64,000 bases of DNA from Trema orientale (lineage: Eukaryota > Streptophyta > Magnoliopsida > Rosales > Cannabaceae). The stretch covers positions 163,458 to 227,457 of the forward strand of contig JXTC01000160.1 of assembly GCA_002914845.1 (NCBI GenBank), written 5' to 3'. The translations under genes were made by a program, and so were the position numbers. Position 1 is the stretch's first letter, and each line of letters opens with the position of its first letter. The notes beneath the pieces are model-generated. The model saw only the letters and a program-made list of their open reading frames with translations. It was not told where the DNA came from and did not search any database. Positions 1-11,597 of this stretch are shown here, one piece after another.

Positions 1-37
<37 letters not shown>

Positions 38-40
38 CAT
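1..40. repeat. (AT)n microsatellite at the window edge
   Basis: Uninterrupted AT dinucleotides run from base 1 to about 32, followed by an ATAC variant. The tract lies immediately 5' of the E2 gene start codon, so it belongs to that gene's 5' UTR or proximal promoter, most of which is outside the window. Confidence 0.9.
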
Positions 41-44
41 AAAT

Positions 45-2469
45 ATGTCTTCGCCAAGTAAACGCCGGGAGATGGATTTGATGAAACTGTAATATTTTTT
101 TTCTTCTTTTTTTTTTTTTTGTAAATTGTTTAATATTTATTTATTTATTGTTCACTTGGGTTTGATTGTTGGTGCAAAATTAGGATGATGAGTGATTACA
201 AGGTGGAGATGATCAATGATGGAATGCAAGAGTTCTATGTGGATTTTCATGGACCTAAAGAGAGTAAATCATCAATACCCATTTCTTATTTTCACCGTTT
301 TCTTATCATTTTTTTCTCTTTATTTGTGTTTATTTGAGCTATTTTTGATATTTTCTTTCTGGGTTTTCTTTGTATATCTCTATTTGTTGTGGCTTTTTTT
401 TTTTCCCCCCCAGTGGTTACCATGTGAAAAACGTTTTAGCTCTGGATAAGCATATAGTTAAAAAAATTGCTGACCATTTGTTTGTTCTATGAATTATTTC
501 ACTCAACTTTGGTTCCCACTGGACCATTTCAGCTTTTCTTTTCATAAAGAGATGATTTTAGCACTGACTAAATCAACTTAAATTACATTTAATAATTTTG
601 ATTCTTCAATTTAGTTTGTAATTTGGTGTTATTGAAAACTAACTTATGTATTACTCGGGGCTTACTTCCTCTGATTGTTCAAAAATGGGTCGCAATTGTT
701 TTCCATTCACATTTTGGCTTTTGCCTTCTAATTGTCAAATAAAAATTTATTATGCTTCTGAGGATTTAGACTTTGAATAAGAAGTTTTTTCTTTTCCCCG
801 GATGGAACATGTTCAGGTCCTTATGAGAAAGGTGTGTGGAGGATTAGGGTGGAGCTGCCAGATGCTTATCCTTATAAATCTCCTTCTATTGGCTTTGTCA
901 ACAGAATCTACCATCCAAATGTCGATGAAATGTGAGTTGAAGGGTGTTGAACATTTGCTATTTTTCGCTCGTTGTATTTCTTCTTCTTTTGTTCTTTTTG
1001 AGGGTAATTTGTGTTTGATCCTAGTATGAAGCTAGTTTTTCAAGTTTGGCTAATTTGGGGCCTTTTGAGTTCCAGGTCTGGCTCAGTTTGTTTAGATGTT
1101 ATCAACCAGACTTGGAGCCCCATGTTTGGTACGCTATTTCATTACTCTTTTCCTGCCGTATTGTAAATTCCTTCTGTTTTATTAGGTGGCTCTATGACAT
1201 GTTACTACTGAGTTTTCTGGTGCTCTATGATGTTGCTCTTCCCGCATTGAAATTGACTGTGAAATTGACATTTTCTTGTTTTTCCTTATCTAATTTTGTT
1301 TTCAGACCTGGTCAATGTGTTTGAAGTGTTTCTTCCTCAACTCCTTCTGTATCCGAATCCATCAGATCCATTGAATGGAGAAGCTGCTGCACTTATGATG
1401 CGTGATCGTCCTGCATATGATCAGAGAGTAAAAGGTAGTAGTCTCTCTCGAGAATTTGTGACCTTTAGTACATACTGATGTCTCCTTAATCCCCACATGG
1501 CATGCAAGAAACTCTCTTTGTTTTTCGTTTTTCACTCCTCGCACTCATAGCTACATTGTTGCGGGATTGAGTTGCATGTCCTTTTAGTTTGTTATTGTAA
1601 CTCCTTTGTTCTGAAGTCCATGCCACTTCTGTTGTATCTTAACTCTAACCTTCACACTGTCCTATGTGGTTGATTGTCTGTCTTCTTCTCCTCCTTTTTT
1701 TTTTTTTTTTTGGCATTTGAGATACACTTTTCTGTTACAATTTCAAGAAGTTTTGAACCACATAACTCAATAAAACACGAGATTTACATTCTGATTGTGC
1801 CCGGCTTTAATTGGATCAAGCCTTTTACTTCTTCATTGTTGCCAAGATTTTATTTTTCATTTGAGTCACTTGTATTTCTAGAGAGGTTGCCCTTTTCAAG
1901 GTGTCACCCCACTTTTGTTTTTCAAGTTAGAACTTAAAAGTTCTGTGCTTTATTCTTCTAATCATATTAGTGGAAACTATTGACCTTGCAGAAAATTTGA
2001 AATTTGATACATTAGCACTGAATTAGACTGCGTCAGTATGTGGATTGAGAATGTTATACTATGTTTTCTCCTTAATAGATGCAGCTCGTAGAAATCCTAC
2101 TAACCAAAACAAACACATACACATCCGTGTTTTCTTCTTAGTATTTGCAATTCATGATACTCCGATTTACCAAAACAAATGAATATATGTCCGAAATAGC
2201 TATAAATTTTCATCTATTCTCTAGATGAACCTCATATTTCAGATCTGTCTTGTTTTCGGTTTGGCTTCAAATATTCGAACTTCCTTTCTGAAGCTGTATT
2301 ACCGGATGCTGATAATTTAAATTCAATACTTAAAACAGAATATTGTGAGAAATATGCCAAGTCAGAAGACGTAGGCGCTGCAGAGGAGGAGAAATCTAGT
2401 GATGAGGAGCTGAGTGAAGAAGAATATGCATCTAGTGATGAAGCAGTGGCTGGAAAAGCTGATCCTTAG
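45..2469 (+). CDS. UBC5: Ubiquitin-conjugating enzyme E2, UBC4/5/6 group
   Basis: Accepts ubiquitin from E1 as a thioester on a catalytic cysteine and passes it to substrates with E3 ligases, in cytosol and nucleus. Six coding exons follow from GT-AG junctions with frame kept throughout: 45-88, 184-263, 817-931, 1076-1128, 1306-1434, 2339-2469, giving 183 residues. The start reads [15 protein letters not shown], the standard N-terminus of this group. The UBC fold carries the [10 protein letters not shown] stretch and the active site [15 protein letters not shown] with Cys85. A conserved segment [17 protein letters not shown] follows, then an acidic Ser/Glu-rich tail ([14 protein letters not shown]) ending GKADP, as in plant relatives of UBE2H. 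Which of UBC4, UBC5 or UBC6 is the strict orthologue cannot be settled here. The promoter lies outside the window. Confidence 0.95.
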
Positions 2470-3421
2470 TTGCAAAAGAAATGTTATAGCTTTTTCACTT
2501 TATGTGTCTCTGTGTTTGTACATGATATATTTTATGCTCCAGGAAAATGAAACCCAAGAAAACTCGAGGCTTGTGGAAAAAAAATTATGTCCACTTTGGC
2601 ATTCTTTTTTTTTTTCCATGGTGGTTGTGTAAATTAATCAACTATATTTAGAGTTCGAAATATTCATTCACTTTCGGAACTATAACAGGTCATTTTACTC
2701 TCTATTTCTTTTCACGTGTAACCAATTAGTACGTAAATAAATTGACCCTCGTTCCTTTTCCTCTCTGTTGTATTTTTAAACATATCCTACATTAGAGACA
2801 AAAACTACCACATTCACACCCTAAGCAAGTTTAAATCTGAACCAAAAGCTACTTTTTTTTTCACATCAACAAAGAGAGGGCTATTTACAAATGGGCACCA
2901 ATTCAGTAAGTATTTTTTTTTTTTTTGTCTATGCATAGGTATCAATTTGGCTAATGAAAATTTAGCATGCATATTTTTTTATTGTAAAAAATAAGAGAGA
3001 GAAAAAACATTAATGATGTACGTCTTTTCATACACTTCATTATAGCCGTTGGATCACCATTAGATGATGATCCAACGGCTAAAAAAAAAATACTTACCCA
3101 TAGGTTAAAAAAAAAAAAACCTATTGGATTAGCAACCTTTACAAATTTATAACTTTGCATTTTCGATCTTGTATTTTGGCTATTATCAATATTATCTTAT
3201 AAACTTAAAATTTCTAACAAAATTATAGTTTTTATGGGTCATACACCAATTTTGTTTATCGAGTGTTATATTTATAAAATTAAAACATGTATTTTTTTAT
3301 TTGGATATTTTATATTTCGAGGGCAGTTTAGGACTTCTCGCATTTACAATCAACAATGGGCAGCATTAGTTAATAATGATTTCAACTTATATTAATAATT
3401 GAGAGAAACACACCACGAGAA
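2470..3421. other. Intergenic: E2 3' region plus one MITE
   Basis: AT-rich DNA between the E2 stop codon and the tRNA gene. It must contain the E2 3' UTR, but no single poly(A) signal stands out. The only structured element is the MITE at 2893-3137. Confidence 0.6.
2893..3137. mobile_element. MULE-type MITE, family A, copy 1 (with 9-bp TSD)
   Basis: A 245-bp non-coding element. The 5' end reads GGGCACCAATTCAGTAAGTA and the 3' end, reverse complemented, reads GGTTGCTAATCCAATAGGTT, forming a roughly 24-bp terminal inverted repeat. It is flanked by a perfect 9-bp direct repeat, TTTACAAAT (2884-2892 and 3138-3146), the target-site duplication length of Mutator-like elements. An internal palindrome built on GTTGGATC/GATCCAAC lies near 3050-3080. 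Related copies occur at 11598, 15446, 47490 and 49319. There is no coding capacity, so it depends on a transposase elsewhere. Confidence 0.85.
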
Positions 3422-3493
3422 GCCCCTATAGCTCAGTGGTAGAGCGTCAGTCTTGTAAACTGAAGGTCCGTAGTTCGATCCTGCGTGGGGGCA
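3422..3493 (+). tRNA. trnT-UGU: tRNA-Thr (anticodon UGU)
   Basis: A 72-nt cloverleaf can be folded by eye. The acceptor stem GCCCCTA pairs with TGGGGGC (one G-T pair), with discriminator A. The D arm is GCTC-AGTGGTA-GAGC. The anticodon arm is TCAGT-CTTGTAA-ACTGA, giving anticodon TGT (Thr). The T arm is CGTAG-TTCGATC-CTGCG. No intron and no encoded CCA, as expected for a nuclear gene. It is followed at once by TTTTT (3495-3499), a typical RNA polymerase III terminator. Confidence 0.95.
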
Positions 3494-5556
3494 GTTTTTC
3501 CCTTTTTAAGACATTTCTGTTTTTTTTATTTTAATTTTATTTTTTTTGGCCATGTGGGTACATTTCAAAAGTAACGGCAATCATTGCAATATCCACCCAT
3601 TTTTGCCGAAAATTTTGACTTTTGGGCAGTCCCAATCATTTTTTGTTTTTTCCTCTTTTAACTTTAAACGTGTCAAATTGCCATTGGCTATATGAAATTG
3701 TAGAAAATAAACGGCTAAATATTGTGTCTATGGACCTCGAGTTTAGGACCTAACAAAATATTATAGTAACTGAGACACTAAAATAAATAAAAATTATAGC
3801 CCATTAGATTGAATTTCCACAATTAAAAACAGAGATATCTAGAGACAATTTTTGGTCAAATATGTGTTTCATGGTATAATTAGATTGGAGGTATCAAGAA
3901 TAATATCTAGAGGTCTAACATTTTTTTTTTTTTTTTTGGCTGAAGTTCTAGAGGTCTAACTTAGAGAAATAAAGATTTTTCTCAAAATGATGAAATGAAT
4001 AATCCTAATTAGATTTTCATCCTAATTAGATTTTCACATATCCAAAACTCAAGCCCAAATATCAGATGTTATAACAATAAATCATTTCAAAATGAATGAG
4101 AGTCAAATGATCATTCTGGCTTAAATTGGTATGATAATAAAATCAGAGTATAGATATTTAGCTTATTTTTTTAACCAGAGAAAAATCCCAAGTAATATTG
4201 CAAAAGATAAGTTTCAAACTCAAACAAGCTATTATGTTCTATGAAACAAGGAAATTTGAGCCTAGAAAAACTGTTTTGCATTCTGTGTTACTCTTTTTTT
4301 TTTTGGGGGGGGGTTGTGTGTGGTGGGGAATACTATAGATATAGAACACAACACCTTTAACTAGTCTCAGAAGAAATCAACACAAACACTCCAATGTCAC
4401 TCTCTATACACAAAATAAAGCTGGATGCGACCACTGATCAAAAGTAATTTTAAGAGATTACAAAATTGAAGATACAATTTGTGAATAAAGTCCACCAATT
4501 TTGATAAACTAATAATACTATTTAGTATCTAAAATGAAAAAAAATCAAGATGTACTTGTTATGCAAAAGCTGACTAAGTAGAATATTTCTTTTTTCAGTA
4601 AAAAAGGAACAAAATGAGCAAAGTTACTTTCCCTCAGAGAAGCTCACAACTTCCAGGAAAGCTACTTTGAATGTCTGAACAAACATGTTAAATGAAAGAA
4701 TTGTCCTTTCAAAGAACCAAATGATACTAAAGAACTCTTATTCCAAAAAATAGCTCTACATATAATTGGGATGCCCATAAAAATAAGAAATAAAAAAAAA
4801 AAGGCTCAAAAACTGAATTTTTGGTGCCATATCAATTATCATCACCAAAATCTAGTTCATGCTCGGTCGATTTCACTTTTGGATGGTGAATAGTTCTAAT
4901 TAATTAAAATTGACTAAATCGATTGAAAAAAAAAAAAAATCGACACATGAAATAGAAAACAAAATGGAACTGACCAAAAACTAACCGGTCAATTTCAATA
5001 GATTACTCTTTCTGAAAAGGACGGTTTTAGTTTCTAATTTTGGAAAAACCAAAAGTATTGGTCGGCTTAAAAGCTGATGGACTTACATTACACCCTTATG
5101 AACAACTTCAAAACGAGTTATAATCTCTAAATCTAAACAACTTACATGAAGTTTGCCTCTTGAACAAGGCAATTCATATTCATTTCATATGGGTTCTAAA
5201 GATAAACAAGTAGACATCCACTTGATTCATTCAACCACAGTAGCTTTAAATAGTGAGTTTTTGAATAACCAAGAGAGTAGGATTGCTACTTGGAAAGCAG
5301 CAAAGCAACCCTTTTATCTTATATTTTAAAGTCAGTTGAAAATGACAGCTGAACAAACGATTTTTAGGAGATTATGATTTGAGTATTGGTACTCAAGATG
5401 AATGGTGAGGTGAAAAAATCTCTTTCAGAGATGAATGGCATTAAAAATCCCTCTGAAAAATGGTATACAATAGTTTTATTTTGAGAACTTTGTACGATTT
5501 TGAGTAAAATTTTGGTTACAAAAAAAAAAAGAAAAAAAAAAAAAGAACTATAGAAT
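3494..5556. other. Intergenic, no gene recognised
   Basis: AT-rich, with many homopolymer runs (for example T runs near 3920 and 4293, an A run near 4926). It separates the tRNA from the convergent 3' end of the TIR-NB gene, whose 3' UTR must lie in the upper part. I see no protein or RNA gene in it. Confidence 0.6.
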
Positions 5557-8553
5557 CTATGGTGACGTATGAATTTGAACATTGGCGAGAAGTCTTGTGA
5601 TTTTGCTAAGAGTTTCACGAGCGGATACGGTGTCAGGATGATCTTCACCACAAACTGAAGTTCTAATAAAAATAGTCTTCCGAATTAGATCATCCCCAAT
5701 GTCAAATTGTCCCCCTCTTAGCATTAGTTTGGCCCGGGTTTCTAGCACTACGGCTCTTGACAGTGCTAGCTCCTGCCAAAGGCAAGGATTTAACTGGGCA
5801 TTAGTCTGGATTGGCCTCCAGCAAAGTGATTTATCAAACCACTTCTCAACTGGGGTGACAAACTCTTGCTCCGCTGCTTCCAAGGCGTTAGTGCAGAGGC
5901 GCAAGAGCTCAAGAGCAGCGCTGCAACGAGAGAACATGATGAATGTTCGGATGGAGAGAGGCAAGACTACGTCTTTGACGAGGTACAATAAGTCCGACAC
6001 CTTGAGCTCAACAACCACAGGGTCACGACCAAATCCAAATAACAAAAAACATGCTGCCCAAATATGTTCTGAGTGTACAGATATCGATCCACGACTGATG
6101 ACAGCTTGAACCATAGCTTCTGGGACTCCAGTTACTGCTCTCTTCCGGGCATAATGTTTGATGAGCTCATTGATATGTATGTAGCCTTGTTTGGTACTGC
6201 TTCTTGCAATGTTAAACCTTAGCAACATGGAAGATGCTTCTGCTTCTGATCTTTTGGTGTATGGTGACGCAAGGCCACAGGTTAAAGTATGCAACAGTCT
6301 TTTCCATAGCAAGGTTCTTCGATGCTTTTCAGGAATCTTATGCGCAGCTTGGGCTAACAGGGAAACTTGAATTGCACTAGGTGCAAACCAACCACTTGCC
6401 TGGACCATTCTGGTAGCCAAGCTCTTTGGTCCATCAGCATGATCAAATATTGAAAAACACACCTCAAAGAGTTGTAAAAGGAAAGTGTTTCGCCTCAAAA
6501 GATGAGCTTCTCTACCGCTCCATGAAAGGTCCTTCAAGGGCATTCTATTAGTCGTCTCCAGTAATCTACTTGGAGTTATTGGGAGCTCTGACAATATTGC
6601 ACCAACAATCGCCAGTCCCAACGTTGACCTGCCCACTTTCTCTTCGATAAGCCTCAAAGCATCAATTTCTGCAATTGAGTAGTCTTTTACAGCTCCCTGC
6701 ATTAGTGTCATTGCCTCAACTCCAGACAAGTATGAGAGTTTCAAAGGCTCCAAATTTATCGCACGAGGAAGGCGTGTGGATATTATTATGTGCGTCTCAC
6801 CACCAAAACGGGGAAGAAGATCCATTACAAGTTTGTGATCCCACCAATCCTTTTCACTATCCAAATTATCAATCACAACCAAAAATGGTATATTTCTCAT
6901 AAGCTCTTTCCGGATTCTGGAAATCGCTGCCTCTTCCTGCTCTTCAAAACTTCTAATCCTGCTTTTCTCTGAGCAATTTTCAAGCCCCACATCAACTTCT
7001 AAAAACGACCAGAGATTCAGATAGTTCTGTCTAATATACCTGCTTTCACCTCCCACCCATAAGACCATCTTGTATCTCTGGTGATATCTGTAAGCAAATT
7101 CAAGAAGGAGCTCTGTCTTGCCAATTCCTGGGTCTCCAGACACACAAGCAATTCCTTTCCCATAAAGAATCTTTGTCGATCTTTTTCTCCTTGGGTACCT
7201 TCCACTACTTTTTGCCCTCGGTAGCTGCTGTTTTTGAGGAACATCAGTGCTTTGCATCTCAATCTCCTTTTCTGATTCCTTCCATACAACTGGTTCTTTT
7301 CCCTTCCTTCTGCTCTCCAGTTGTCGTTCCCTCCGCCTTTCGTCAAATGTACTGCTTTTACCCCATCCAATTGTCAAGTTTTTCCTCCTGGGTCTAGCCT
7401 TAAGCTCGAAGTAATCTCGTTCTGAATCTCCAGTAACATCACCAAAAAGTATAAATTCCAACTCAGATAGTTCTTTCTTCCTACCAATGAAATTTTCATT
7501 TCGAGGAAAAGGGAACTCCTCTTTCTCCACTTTCTCCCTCCATTTCGTCAACCGCTCTACAACACTTCTTCTCCCTAATTTCATTGCTAATAATGTGACA
7601 GCCCTCAATATGCAATCTCTCGAGTTACCATCTTGAGCTTCGAGCTTCCACTCATCAACACGAGAAAGACTATGAACAGCTTCTTTCCATTCTTTTTCCA
7701 CTCCTCCATAAAGAACCCATAATTCTCCTCCATTTTTCTCCCACAACTCTCCTCTCTTCTCAACTATATCCCTGACCAGGCAATCATTAGGATTTATATC
7801 AAAAAAAATTGGGACCAAGTTCTTCTTGTCTGAAAAGAGTTGCAGCTCCTCGATCGTATATGGATTTCTGAATGACTTGCTTGTAATGATAACCACCCCA
7901 AAAGAAGAAACATCCATCACCCTCTCAACAACTCCATGTTTATGGGAGCTCTTAAGTCGAGCCCTGTCAGAGACAAAGCAACTCATTCCTTGAACCTCCA
8001 ACTCTGCGCGGAGCCAATTAACAAACCTCAACAAAGAAGGTTTGCGTCCATGAAAACCTATGAAGACATCATAGCTCCTCATTCTGTTAAAGGAAAGCGA
8101 AACTGGACCTGGTGCGGATGAAACTCCATACTGTCTTCCGTACTTTTTCAGTCTTTCTCTGTGCCCAGAATAACCATTCTCATGGGCATTGCTGTAACTA
8201 GATGCTGCACTATTAGAGATACCAATTGAAGAAGATATACGATCAAACTTCTGAAAACTGCTAGAACCACAAGCAGCTGGGGCTGGTGACATGTCTGACA
8301 ACAGATACCCAACATTTGCTAGAGACTCGGGGTCCGGAATTCCAGAGCTGGAACTAAGGGGATCAGCACTTAACTGAATGCTGTCACATTGAGCATCAGA
8401 CCTCGTTGATTCGGATAACTGACAAGATGATGATCTCGGAGAGAAGAAGGGTGACTGATTTGCCGAAAAGAACTGTGAAGATGATGATGACATATTTCTC
8501 GAAGTGGTGGCTGGTAATGAACCAAACCTGCGGCTATCTTCTCCAAGATCCAT
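5557..8553 (-). CDS. TIR + NB-ARC-like protein, XTNX type (TIR-NBS without LRR)
   Basis: Intronless, 998 residues. Residues 1-155 are Ser-rich and probably disordered. The TIR domain is about 159-255 (SYDVFIGFHGRK to VPIFFDI). The alpha-C segment PYTIEELQLF aligns with WCLDEL of canonical plant TIRs and keeps the putative NADase glutamate (Glu236). A basic linker (378-465) includes PRRKRSTK, a possible nuclear signal. The NB-ARC-like part has Walker A GDPGIGKTE (473-481), kinase-2 FLVVIDNLD (557-565), HIIISTR near 588-594, and LGLAIVGAIL (645-654) in place of GLPLA. No MHD motif and no LRR; the C-terminus is alpha-helical and ends with the TPR-like CGEDHPDTVSARETL (968-982). This layout matches the conserved XTNX/TNP proteins (Arabidopsis At4g23440, At5g56220), often listed as TIR-NBS resistance proteins. 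Role in immunity or cell death is inferred from the domains. Confidence 0.93.
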   Translation of the reverse strand: MDLGEDSRRFGSLPATTSRNMSSSSSQFFSANQSPFFSPRSSSCQLSESTRSDAQCDSIQLSADPLSSSSGIPDPESLANVGYLLSDMSPAPAACGSSSFQKFDRISSSIGISNSAASSYSNAHENGYSGHRERLKKYGRQYGVSSAPGPVSLSFNRMRSYDVFIGFHGRKPSLLRFVNWLRAELEVQGMSCFVSDRARLKSSHKHGVVERVMDVSSFGVVIITSKSFRNPYTIEELQLFSDKKNLVPIFFDINPNDCLVRDIVEKRGELWEKNGGELWVLYGGVEKEWKEAVHSLSRVDEWKLEAQDGNSRDCILRAVTLLAMKLGRRSVVERLTKWREKVEKEEFPFPRNENFIGRKKELSELEFILFGDVTGDSERDYFELKARPRRKNLTIGWGKSSTFDERRRERQLESRRKGKEPVVWKESEKEIEMQSTDVPQKQQLPRAKSSGRYPRRKRSTKILYGKGIACVSGDPGIGKTELLLEFAYRYHQRYKMVLWVGGESRYIRQNYLNLWSFLEVDVGLENCSEKSRIRSFEEQEEAAISRIRKELMRNIPFLVVIDNLDSEKDWWDHKLVMDLLPRFGGETHIIISTRLPRAINLEPLKLSYLSGVEAMTLMQGAVKDYSIAEIDALRLIEEKVGRSTLGLAIVGAILSELPITPSRLLETTNRMPLKDLSWSGREAHLLRRNTFLLQLFEVCFSIFDHADGPKSLATRMVQASGWFAPSAIQVSLLAQAAHKIPEKHRRTLLWKRLLHTLTCGLASPYTKRSEAEASSMLLRFNIARSSTKQGYIHINELIKHYARKRAVTGVPEAMVQAVISRGSISVHSEHIWAACFLLFGFGRDPVVVELKVSDLLYLVKDVVLPLSIRTFIMFSRCSAALELLRLCTNALEAAEQEFVTPVEKWFDKSLCWRPIQTNAQLNPCLWQELALSRAVVLETRAKLMLRGGQFDIGDDLIRKTIFIRTSVCGEDHPDTVSARETLSKITRLLANVQIHTSP

Positions 8554-8626
8554 TTATACAAAATTTACTACTTACTTGATCTATCAAATACTGTACACAC
8601 ACTCTCTAGCTACCAAGAACCACACT

Positions 8627-9830
8627 CTGAAATGGAAAAAGTATTTCATAAGTAAATAACTTCCAAACCCTGGACAAAGAACTTAATACTTCTATTCATG
8701 TAGCTGCTTAAAAGTTAAAACACAATTGAGCAATGAAGATAGATATATATATATATATATATATAAATATGTATGCGCTAGTAAAATAACTACATTACAA
8801 ATAGGAGAAACACTCGCATACATGATACATCTACAGTCAAAATAACAAAATGTTAAAGGATTAGTCTACAAACAAACAAGGACCAAAAGCAGGGCAGCTT
8901 ATGATATTCCTATACGCTTTAGAGCTTATGATATTCCTATACGCTTCAGGAAGATTCTCAAAAGAAATGGACAAAATCCCTACAAATATGGGCTCCAGTA
9001 AGGAATGAAATGTAGTATTCCGAAAGAAAACATATACGGAGGAAAGAGAAAAATAAAAGAACCACGAAATCAAAATTAAGTGCCTAAAAAGAAATAGAAA
9101 AAGCAATGTCAATCAATAGTTCCACAAATTTAAGCCACTTCAATACATATTGACCAAACGAAATACACAAGTCATCTAAAACACAAAGAAACGCACTTCA
9201 AACATTTATAAAAGAAACTGCAAGGACATAGAAAGCATGAACTTTGAGCCATCATAGATCTAAGGGGCATCTTTAATATATAAATAAGCTTCATGCAGAG
9301 GCCCCACATCTCAGAAAAAACATAATAGAATAGTATTTCCATTATAATTCAGATCTGACTACTTACTATGGTTCAAATCTCAAACATGATGCCTTAGAAT
9401 CCACTCTTTAGGCCGCAAATCAAACAGCCCAGTTCTTAAAATTTGAATTCTGGGCAACCCAAATCTTGTTCTGAATGCTATCTATAACCAGTACAATGAA
9501 AATAACCAAACCTGCATAAGAAGAAGATGGTGAATAAACAAAAACAAATACATTCATTCATAAAAACATAAAGGAAACATCCTAAATCCAAAAGGGTCAA
9601 TATTTTTCACTCGGATAAAACCAACTGTTGACCAAGAGAGGACACTCTCAATATCCAATTCAAGCATAAATTGAGCATGTGATTCATAAAAAGAATTGAG
9701 AAAAAAATCTTCCCCACCAAAAAAAAAAAAAAAAACCCATTTCAGGAAAAGGTGTGTAAGAGTAGAAATGTCCAAAAAAAAAAAAGATAGCAAAACATTG
9801 AACTCCAAAAACGAAAAAAGAAAGGCTTAC
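8627..9830 (-). other. Putative 5' UTR intron of the XTNX gene
   Basis: Reading the minus strand, a donor GTAAGCC at 9830 and an acceptor CCATTTCAG ending at 8627 would remove 1,204 nt between the start codon (8553) and a T/C-rich upstream segment. The segment has no conserved coding. A second acceptor-like site (TTATGCAG near 9513) gives an alternative. This is an inference from splice signals only. Confidence 0.4.
8896..8949. repeat. 27-bp tandem duplication
   Basis: Two consecutive copies (8896-8922 and 8923-8949) of a 27-bp unit beginning AGCTTATGATATTCC differ at one base. It lies inside the proposed 5' UTR intron of the XTNX gene and has no obvious function. Confidence 0.85.
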
Positions 9831-11019
9831 CCTTTCGAAAAAAAATGAAAAATATCTTATAAAGAGAGAGGCTTTGCTTTGTTTGAGATCCTCTCGAGCT
9901 GGTAAGCACACTCCTTTCAATGTCTCTCTAACTAAACTAAATGAATCCCACCTTTCTCTCTCTAAAAGTCTCTATCTTTCTCACTCCACAAAAGTCATTA
10001 TGTGTCTGAGAGACTGAGAATTTGGTCTGAAAGAGAAGGAACACCGTTGGAGAAGGAGAAAAAATAAAATGGGTCCCAAACAACGGATCTGACCAAGTAT
10101 GGTTGGTAGGCTCCATTGCCCCCTCCCCCCTATGGACTCATATAATCCCCTCTTTTTATTGCTGTGATATTCTCAGTTATGACTAAAAACGACCACTGTG
10201 GTTTCGGCTTTCTGGATTTTTACATTTGTTAACTTTTTGGATTTTTGGTCCTTTTTTTAATGTTTTTTTTTTTTTTCTGTGGGTGTTTTTAATGTCTTTT
10301 CTCTCTAAGACAACGTTGTTTTGGTTTAGTGAGTGACCCTTCCGCTAAAATACATGTTATGGTACGGTACGAGGAGGATCAATAGTAAATAGTTGCGAAA
10401 TAAATTAGTAAGTAATAGGACAAATATATGGAAAATAGATCTACTAAATTAAAATTACCAATAGAGTTAACCCTTTAGGATTCATATAGAGTCCGTCCTT
10501 TTCTATAGACGTTTCTGACCATCAAATTTAATCCAACGGCTCTATCGAGATATCCAGAAAATGAAGCTCTACCATAGATTTGTTTCTTTTCGAATGTTGA
10601 TGTTAATTGAAATATTTGTTTCTTAAAAAATTTTGAAAAATGTCAGATATTGTAATTGTCAAGTGAAAAGTCAAACCAATCAAAATAAAAATTAACCAAA
10701 TGCAAAAATTTGGCATATGGTAAACTTGATGCTAAACTTGGAAACAAATGTAGCATGTGCCGAATTGGGCAACAACTATAATATATGCTAATTTTGACAC
10801 TAAATATAGCATTGTATTAGACAAGGATGAGTAATTTTAGGTTAAAAATGTTAAATTTTAATGTTACGATGAGAATTTAGAATTGTATTAGAGATGGTAT
10901 GATTATATATTCACATGTTAAATGCGAGACTTAACATTTCGCTAATACTTCTACTATACCATATCAAACGCAATAAACTATGCAGCTTTTTCTCCATGGA
11001 AATGATTTGCTAATTTTGC

Positions 11020-11360
11020 TTACGTAAGATTAATCACTTATTATTTTGAAAGGAGATTAATCACTTATTATTAGGTGTATCGTTTATTCTTCTATACCAA
11101 AGAAGAAACAAATTCTCTTATGACATGTAATAATATCCACGCATTTTTTTACGTGGATATTGTTTACTTATATTATGTAAGATTAGTCAGTACTTATCAA
11201 TATAGATCAAATATTCTTCTTTGACGGAACAAATAAAATTCTTTTGACATGTAATAAAGTATATCTATTCTTTTACATGAATATAATGTACTTACGTAAG
11301 ATTAGTCAGTTATTGATTTGTATCCAATATTCCTCCGTGACAGGACAAAGAAAAACCTTT
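11020..11360. repeat. Three degenerate tandem copies of a ~120-130 bp unit
   Basis: The phrase TTACGTAAGATTA(A/G)TCA recurs near 11021 and 11292, with a variant (TATGTAAGATTAGTCAG) near 11174. Each is followed by ATATTCTTC-type sequence, a GACxGAACAAA segment, then TGACATGTAATAA and TTTTACxTGxATAT. The copies have diverged by substitutions and small indels. No coding potential. Confidence 0.65.
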
Positions 11361-11597
11361 TTAAGTATTCTATCTTCTTTTATGTGATAGGAATTACTAG
11401 AGTAAAATTAGTTAAAACACGTACCATGCTACTAATATAAAACATTATGAGTTAGTGAACTATCTCTATGTTTTTTTTTAGCTCTCATAAGCTATCTCTA
11501 TGTTTGTGCATGATGGTAAAAAATTTATACTTTGTTTTCTTATGATGCACCAGAACTGATCAAACGGTTTCTATCAAAAAATTAAGCAAGCATATAT

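Noticed and set aside
416-446. Possible extra E2 exon after CCCCCCCAG (418 onward)
   Set aside because: Including it would break the frame and the conserved GPKES-PYEKGVW junction; the acceptor at 816 gives the family sequence.
5699-6109. Plus-strand frame of 136 codons within the XTNX gene
   Set aside because: Antisense shadow of an intact 998-codon gene.
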